From Promicromonospora sp. Populi (GTDB lineage: Bacteria > Actinomycetota > Actinomycetes > Actinomycetales > Cellulomonadaceae): a DNA stretch of 64,000 nucleotides. The notes beneath the pieces were generated by a model that was given only the letters and a program-made list of their open reading frames with translations, searched no databases and had not been told where the DNA came from. This document shows, piece after piece, positions 59,430 through 64,000 of this stretch; positions within the stretch are counted from its first letter, which is position 1; every line of letters starts with the position of its first letter. A program made the position numbers and the translations under genes. Location of the stretch: NCBI RefSeq assembly GCF_041081105.1, contig NZ_CP163528.1, positions 3,658,001-3,722,000 on the forward strand. The letters run 5' to 3'.

Positions 59430-60053
59430 ATGGCACAGACGACCGACGGCGTGATCGGCAATCCGGCAGAGATCGAGCAGAAGCAGATCCTGAAGAAGTA
59501 CCTGACCGAGACGCGTGAGGCCCTCGTGTGGAAGCTCGAGGGCCTCACGGAGAAGCAGGCGCGCTGGCCCCTGGTGCCCTCGGGCAACAACCTGCTGGGC
59601 ATCGTCAAGCACTGTGCCAACGTCGAGATCGGCTACCTCGGGCGGTGCTTCGGTCGGGAGTGGCCCAACCCGGAGGAGCTCGTCTCCGACGAGCGCCTGG
59701 ACGAGGACCCGCAGGCGGACTGGTACGCGACTGCCGACGAGTCCGTCGCCTCCGTCGTGGACCTCTACCGGCGGGCCTGGGCGTTCTGCGACGAGACCAT
59801 CGACTCGCTGCCTCTGGACACGGTGGGGCAGGTCCCGTGGTGGGAGTCCCGCGACGTCACACTGTTCCGGCTCCTCGTGCACGTGACCGACGAGGTCGCC
59901 CGGCACGCAGGCCACGCCGACATCCTGCGCGAGCTCACCGACCAGTCCGTCGGCCTCAGCGGGGACAACACCAACATCCCCGACTGGCAGGCGGGCGAAG
60001 CGGCTGCGTACCTCGACAAGCTCAAGAATCTCGCCGAAGGAGCGGACGACTAG
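59430..60053 (+). CDS. DinB/DUF664-family protein
   Basis: 207 residues, four-helix-bundle DinB fold. The metal-binding His pattern is visible: LLGIVKHCANVEIGYL, then HVTDEVARHAGHADILRELT. Members include mycothiol- or bacillithiol-dependent transferases and damage-induced proteins; mycothiol use is plausible in an actinomycete. No signal peptide. A palindrome sits directly before the ATG. Confidence 0.85.
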   Translation: MAQTTDGVIGNPAEIEQKQILKKYLTETREALVWKLEGLTEKQARWPLVPSGNNLLGIVKHCANVEIGYLGRCFGREWPNPEELVSDERLDEDPQADWYATADESVASVVDLYRRAWAFCDETIDSLPLDTVGQVPWWESRDVTLFRLLVHVTDEVARHAGHADILRELTDQSVGLSGDNTNIPDWQAGEAAAYLDKLKNLAEGADD

Positions 60054-60086
60054 CGTCGACGTCCGAGATTCGCCAAACTGCGGGCC

Positions 60087-61433
60087 ATGCCCCTCAACGT
60101 GGAGCCGTCCACATCCTCCGGGTCGCCGCACGAGCCGCCCTCGGCGGACGCGCCGGCTCCGGCGCAGCCCGAAGCGTCCCTGGCGGAAGGCCGGTCAGAC
60201 CCCGGGTTGACGCGGGACCGCGGTTCCATGCGCCCGCTGGTCGTGTTCCTGATCGCGGCGGCGGTGGCGCTGGTCGGCACCATCGTGTTCGCGCTTGTCA
60301 TCGTCGGCAACGAGCGCGAGCAAGAGCAACTGACGGACGCCCGGGCCGACGTCGTGCGGGCAGTTGATGAGGGACGCGCGGACCAGGAGGGCCTGGCCGA
60401 GCAGATCGCTGCAGCGGAGCAGGCCCTTGCGGACTCGGAGGGCAAGGTGGCCGATGACGCCGTCCGCGCCGAGCTGGCCGGACACGTCGCCGCGGCGCAG
60501 GAGCTCGGTGACCTGCAACCGCCGCCGGTCCCTGAGGCCGGTGCCGACGGGCTGGAGGCTCCCGAGGACTTCGATGGCCTGGAGGCCGAGGCGACCGAGT
60601 GGGCGAGCACCATGCGCACTACCTCGACGACGCTCGCGACGGCGACCGAGGACGTCCTGACCTCGTACCGGCAGTGGACCGAGGAACGCGAGGCCGCGCA
60701 GGCCAGGGCGGCCGCCGAGGCCGAGGAGGCGAGGAGGGCGGCCGCCCAGCTGCAGACGGCACGGGCGACCCTGATCGCGGTCACGGCGCAGCTCGAGATC
60801 TCCGTGCGCGACTCGCAGTACACCCTCGACTGGTCCGCCGACGCCGGTGCTCCTGCCGCCGTCCGCGAGACCCTCTCGACGCATCGCGCCACGGGCCAGG
60901 CCGAGCTCGCGGTCGGTGTGAACAGGAGCAACCTGAACTCCGTGAAGGCGCTCGGCCAGCGGCGCGAGGCGGCCCGCGCAGCGATCGAGGCGGCTGCCTG
61001 GGAAGTCCGCGCGACCGTCGCGGACGGCTCCAACGGCCGGCTCGTACAGGACGACCTGTGCGACGTCGGCGTCGGGCCGGAAGGGCAGGACCAGTACCTG
61101 CGGTGCGATGCGGCCGAGGCCTGGGGCGAGCTCGGCACGCGGTTCGAGGCGGAGTTCGGCAAGCCGTTGCGCATCGATTACGGCTACCGGCCCTACGACT
61201 GGCAGCTCCAGGCGCTCGACGAGTTCGGCAGCGGCCAGGCCGCCGCGCCCGGTACCTCGAACCACGGCCTGGCGGTGGCGGTGGACGTGCCGGTGGACGA
61301 CGGCTTCCGCTTCGGTCAGCCCGAGTTCGAGTGGCTGGCGGCCAACGGGCCGGAGTTCGGCTGGGAGCATCCGGAATGGGCGCGGCAAGGCGGCGGCCGA
61401 GAGGAGTCGTGGCACTTCGAGTACACGAGGTGA
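60087..61433 (+). CDS. Membrane-anchored M15-family D,D-carboxypeptidase (VanY-like)
   Basis: 448 residues. Polar N-terminus, one transmembrane helix (~50-73), a long Ala/Glu-rich coiled-coil stalk (~75-270), then an M15 peptidase domain. Zn-ligand motifs: GTSNHGLAVAVDV (His...Asp) and ESWHFEY (His). Also LRIDYGYRPYDWQLQAL, the usual active-site strand. Predicted to trim D-Ala or crosslinks of peptidoglycan while tethered by the stalk. Confidence 0.88.
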   Translation: MPLNVEPSTSSGSPHEPPSADAPAPAQPEASLAEGRSDPGLTRDRGSMRPLVVFLIAAAVALVGTIVFALVIVGNEREQEQLTDARADVVRAVDEGRADQEGLAEQIAAAEQALADSEGKVADDAVRAELAGHVAAAQELGDLQPPPVPEAGADGLEAPEDFDGLEAEATEWASTMRTTSTTLATATEDVLTSYRQWTEEREAAQARAAAEAEEARRAAAQLQTARATLIAVTAQLEISVRDSQYTLDWSADAGAPAAVRETLSTHRATGQAELAVGVNRSNLNSVKALGQRREAARAAIEAAAWEVRATVADGSNGRLVQDDLCDVGVGPEGQDQYLRCDAAEAWGELGTRFEAEFGKPLRIDYGYRPYDWQLQALDEFGSGQAAAPGTSNHGLAVAVDVPVDDGFRFGQPEFEWLAANGPEFGWEHPEWARQGGGREESWHFEYTR

Positions 61434-61502
61434 TCCGGCGGTCCCCGCTGCTGCGCACCGCTCCTGGACCGGGCGGTTGCGCGCGGGCCGGATAATGGGA
61501 GC

Positions 61503-62684
61503 GTGCAGTGCCCCCACTACGACGCCGGCCGCTGCCGCTCCTGCACCCTCCTGGAGATCGACTACCCCACCCAGGTGCTCGACAAGGAGCGGCATGTCGC
61601 CGCGCTCCTCGCCTCGAGCTCGACCACCGGCGCCGGCCTGAGCTGGCTTCCCGCGGTCAGCAGCGTCGAGTCCGGCTTCCGGAACAAGGCGAAGATGGTG
61701 GTCAGCGGCACGGTCGCCGAGCCCGTGCTGGGCATCCTGGACCGGGTCGGTCAGGGGGTAGACCTCACGGACTGCGGCCTGTACCCGGACGTCCTGCAGG
61801 CATCGTTCGAGCCCCTGGCCGCGTTCGTCACCCGGGCGAACCTGGAGCCCTACGAGGTCTCCGGCCGGGGCAAGCGCGCGCAGCAGCGCGGCGAGCTCAA
61901 GTACCTCTTGGTCACCCTGTCGCCCGACGGCGAGCTGATGGTCCGGTTCGTGCTGCGCTCCCAGGAGGCGATAGCGCGGATCCGCAAGCACCTTCCCGCG
62001 CTGCAGGCCGAGCTCCCGGCCCTCGCGGTCGCGTCGGCGAACATCCAGCCCGCGCACGCCGCGGTGCTCGAGGGGGATTTGGAGATCCCGCTCACCGAGC
62101 GCACCACGCTCCCGATGCGGATCGCCGACATCACGCTGGACCTACGCCCCCAGAGCTTCTTCCAGACCAACACGGCCGTCGCGACCGAGCTGTACCGCCA
62201 GGCCCGCACCTGGGTCGACGAGGTGGGCCCGGGCAGCCTCTGGGACCTGTACTGCGGCGTGGGCGGTTTCGCGCTGCACTGTGCCGCACCGGGCCGCGCC
62301 GTCACGGGCATCGAGATCAGCGCGGAGGCAGTCACGGCGGCGTCGGGCACGGTGGCCAGGCTGCGCGACGGCGGCCAGGCCGAGCGTTTTCGTGACGTCA
62401 CGTTCGCCGCGGGCGACGCCACAGCGTTCGCGATCGGGCCGGACGCACCCGAGCTGCCCGAGATGGTCATAGTGAATCCGCCTCGGCGGGGCATCGGCGC
62501 GGACCTTGCGCAGTGGCTGGAGACCTCGGGGATCGACCACGTCCTGTACTCGAGCTGCAACGCGACGACCCTCGCTACGGATCTCGCCGCCATGCCGTCG
62601 CTGCGCCCGGTGCGGGCACGCCTGCTCGACATGTTCCCGCAGACCTCGCACTACGAGGTGTTGGTGCTCCTCGAGCGGGTCTGA
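61503..62684 (+). CDS. rlmC: 23S rRNA (uracil-C5)-methyltransferase
   Basis: 393 residues from GTG 61503. N-terminal 4Fe-4S Cys set (Cys3, Cys11, Cys14, then Cys91 in LTDCGLYP). SAM site LWDLYCGVGGFALHCA; IVNPPRRGIG; catalytic Cys in YSSCNATTLATDLAAM. There is no TRAM domain, as in RlmC (RumB), which methylates U747 of 23S rRNA. Distinguishing RlmC from an RlmD-like actinobacterial enzyme needs alignment. Confidence 0.88.
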   Translation: MQCPHYDAGRCRSCTLLEIDYPTQVLDKERHVAALLASSSTTGAGLSWLPAVSSVESGFRNKAKMVVSGTVAEPVLGILDRVGQGVDLTDCGLYPDVLQASFEPLAAFVTRANLEPYEVSGRGKRAQQRGELKYLLVTLSPDGELMVRFVLRSQEAIARIRKHLPALQAELPALAVASANIQPAHAAVLEGDLEIPLTERTTLPMRIADITLDLRPQSFFQTNTAVATELYRQARTWVDEVGPGSLWDLYCGVGGFALHCAAPGRAVTGIEISAEAVTAASGTVARLRDGGQAERFRDVTFAAGDATAFAIGPDAPELPEMVIVNPPRRGIGADLAQWLETSGIDHVLYSSCNATTLATDLAAMPSLRPVRARLLDMFPQTSHYEVLVLLERV

Positions 62685-62701
62685 CCCGACGAGCCCGGCG
62701 C

Positions 62702-64000
62702 CTACTTGCCGCCGGTGTCTTTCTTTGCTTGGCCTGGCGGCGCAGCGTCCTTCTTTGCCTGGCCGGGTGGGACGTCGTCCTTCTTCGCTTGGCCGGGCGG
62801 GACGGCGTCCTTCTTTGCCTGGCCGGGCGGGACGGTGTCCTTCTTTGCTTGGCCGGGTGGGACGGCGTCCTTCTTCGCTTGGCCCGGCGGGACGGCGTCC
62901 TTCTTTGCCTGGCCTGGCGGCGCAGCATCCTTCTTCGCCTGGCCGGGCGGGACGGTGTCCTTCTTTGCCTGGCCCGGCGGGACGGCGTCCTTCTTCGCTT
63001 GGCCCGGCGGGACGGCGTCCTTCTTTGCCTGGCCTGGCGGCGCAGCATCCTTCTTCGCCTGGCCGGGCGGGACGAGTCCCGCGGGGTCGGGAATGTTCGC
63101 CGGGACCTCAGTCGGAGACTTCGGCGCGGCCCTTCGAGCAGCGGTCTCTGCGCCGTCCGAGGTGGAGATGGTGGAGACGGAGACGGTGCCCGTCTCGACG
63201 AACGGCGACGCGGCACGCGCGTCGCCGGCAACGCCGGTGGTGACGGCGGTCGTCATGAACAGCCCTCCGGCGACCGTCGCCACCAGGCCGGATGGGTCCG
63301 TCAGTGCGCTGCGAGCGGCCAGGACCGCGCGGGCCCCCAGGGCTGCGAGTCCGCTCCCGACCCCCGTGCCCGTGGCGGCGACGGCTACGCCGGCGGCGCT
63401 GCCCGCCACGCCCACTTTTGCCGCGGCAAGGGCCGGCAGGAGGACCGGCATACCGGCCCGCAGCATCCAGTACGACTCGCGGACGTCGACGAACGCCCGC
63501 GTGCAAGCGGCGCACTGAACCAGATGGTCCTCGACCTCCTGCCGCCGGTGCGGCAGGAGACGGTTGCGTACGAAGTCGTGCATCGAGGCCTGGGAGAACC
63601 TGCACTCGGGCTTGTCTGCCGAGTCGGTGGGTGTTTCGACAAAACTGCTCGCGAGCCGGTTCTCGGCCCGCCGCAGCCGCCGCTTAGCGGCATAGGGCAG
63701 CACACCGATCTCGTCGGCGATCGCGGCAAGCGGACGCGACGCGATGTGGTGATCCCAGAGCAGTTGCTGCTCACCGGTAGGCAGCCGATCCAGTGCGCTG
63801 TTCAGCACCTCGTGGTCGCGGGAACCTCGGACCGGGGCCCCGTCGGCGTCGGGGCGTGCGGCCTCGTCGGCGGTCAGCGGCTCCGCACGCGCCATCTCCA
63901 ACGCCGCCTCCACCGATGCGGCGCACCAGAACGCGGCGGGGTCGGCGACGTCCTTCAGATCGAGGAGCTCGGCGCGGAGCACCTCGAGGCCGCGGCTCAC
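62702..64000 (-). CDS. Sigma-factor-like protein with zinc finger, membrane helices and PPGQAKKD tail (runs to the right edge)
   Basis: 432 visible residues. The GTG at 64000 is simply the last codon in the window, so the N-terminus (sigma region 2) may lie beyond. Visible parts: a region-4-like HTH (LDRLPTGEQQLLWDHHIASR, LAAIADEIGVLPYAAKRRLR), then an anti-sigma-type zinc finger (MHDFVRNRLLPHRRQEVEDH, then LVQCAAC). A hydrophobic Ala/Val-rich stretch follows (VLLPALAAAKVGVAGSAAG, GLVATVAGGLFMTTAVTTG). The 120-residue C-terminal tail is twelve decapeptides (PPGQAKKD). Sigma and anti-sigma modules on one chain echo the fused ECF genes at 9391 and 16638. The tail should be extracytoplasmic if the helix crosses the membrane. 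Confidence 0.75.
   Translation of the reverse strand: MSRGLEVLRAELLDLKDVADPAAFWCAASVEAALEMARAEPLTADEAARPDADGAPVRGSRDHEVLNSALDRLPTGEQQLLWDHHIASRPLAAIADEIGVLPYAAKRRLRRAENRLASSFVETPTDSADKPECRFSQASMHDFVRNRLLPHRRQEVEDHLVQCAACTRAFVDVRESYWMLRAGMPVLLPALAAAKVGVAGSAAGVAVAATGTGVGSGLAALGARAVLAARSALTDPSGLVATVAGGLFMTTAVTTGVAGDARAASPFVETGTVSVSTISTSDGAETAARRAAPKSPTEVPANIPDPAGLVPPGQAKKDAAPPGQAKKDAVPPGQAKKDAVPPGQAKKDTVPPGQAKKDAAPPGQAKKDAVPPGQAKKDAVPPGQAKKDTVPPGQAKKDAVPPGQAKKDDVPPGQAKKDAAPPGQAKKDTGGK
62714..63073. repeat. Twelve 30-bp tandem repeats encoding VPPGQAKKDA-type decapeptides
   Basis: 360 bp of in-frame 30-bp units. The variable residues before PPG and after KKD show units 1-4 (V/A, A/A, V/A, V/T) repeated as units 5-8. 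This points to a 120-bp higher-order duplication on top of the 30-bp one. Likely to vary in copy number between strains. Confidence 0.95.

Overview
The window is a GC-rich chromosomal segment from an actinomycete. High GC with strong third-position bias, frequent GTG starts, an F420-type LLM oxidoreductase, actinobacterial HTH-DUF5753/DUF6879 genes, sugar ABC importers lacking their own ATPase, and Tat lipoproteins all fit a Promicromonosporaceae/Cellulomonadaceae-like member of Micrococcales. That placement is inference; there is no rRNA marker here. I saw no tRNA, rRNA, CRISPR array, insertion sequence or prophage.

Layout. 0-9 kb: the 5' part of an RCC1-like secreted protein, anmK, a methyltransferase, a secreted Ig-like protein, two alpha/beta hydrolases, and an attenuator-like leader (5.73-6.01 kb) before an NmrA-type reductase. 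9.4-18.7 kb: two unusual ECF sigma factors, each joined through one membrane helix to a ~400-residue extracytoplasmic domain. They flank an aminotransferase, two related secreted proteins and the wreck of a PEP-synthase-like gene. 18.7-24.4 kb: an EEP-fold nuclease/phosphatase that has lost its normal stop, a LysR gene with an operator on its start codon, a small-protein/DUF6879/HTH-DUF5753/HAD module, and an orphan RHH antitoxin. 24.5-29.4 kb: glycine riboswitch plus gcvPTH. 29.5-37.4 kb: LuxR-type HTH protein, NUDIX enzyme, ComB, a frameshifted phosphodiester glycosidase/phosphoesterase, and tandem duplicate secreted proteins. 37.5-43.7 kb: a sugar ABC importer, SAM riboswitch plus metF, a Tat-exported amidase, and a membrane protein/acyltransferase pair. 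44.4-52 kb: a LacI-controlled GH2/ABC sugar locus and an App1 phosphatase. 52-64 kb: a NYN-LOTUS protein with a 72-bp duplication at its end, TetR/LLM, tag, TetR/DrrAB, DUF2306, DinB, an M15 peptidase, rlmC, and a third sigma-like gene with a zinc finger and a 12-copy decapeptide tail.

Most interesting system. Both membrane-tethered ECF genes are preceded by the same promoter-like element (GCAACCT, 15 nt, CGTRGT, 7 nt, ATG), which implies autoregulated, probably leaderless transcripts. The same element (CAACCT, 15 nt, CGTATT or CGTACT) precedes each of the two tandem secreted genes 17-26 kb away. Those secreted proteins and the two lying between the sigma genes share a recurring module (FDPxG ... 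GxW ... Y.GT). I read this as a surface-signalling regulon in which one-piece sigma factors with an external domain control a family of secreted beta-sandwich proteins. A second strong candidate is the leader at 5.73-6.01 kb: a 20-codon ORF contains a 16-nt complement of the 16S rRNA 3' tail and is followed by a branched terminator, resembling a ribosome-sensing attenuator.
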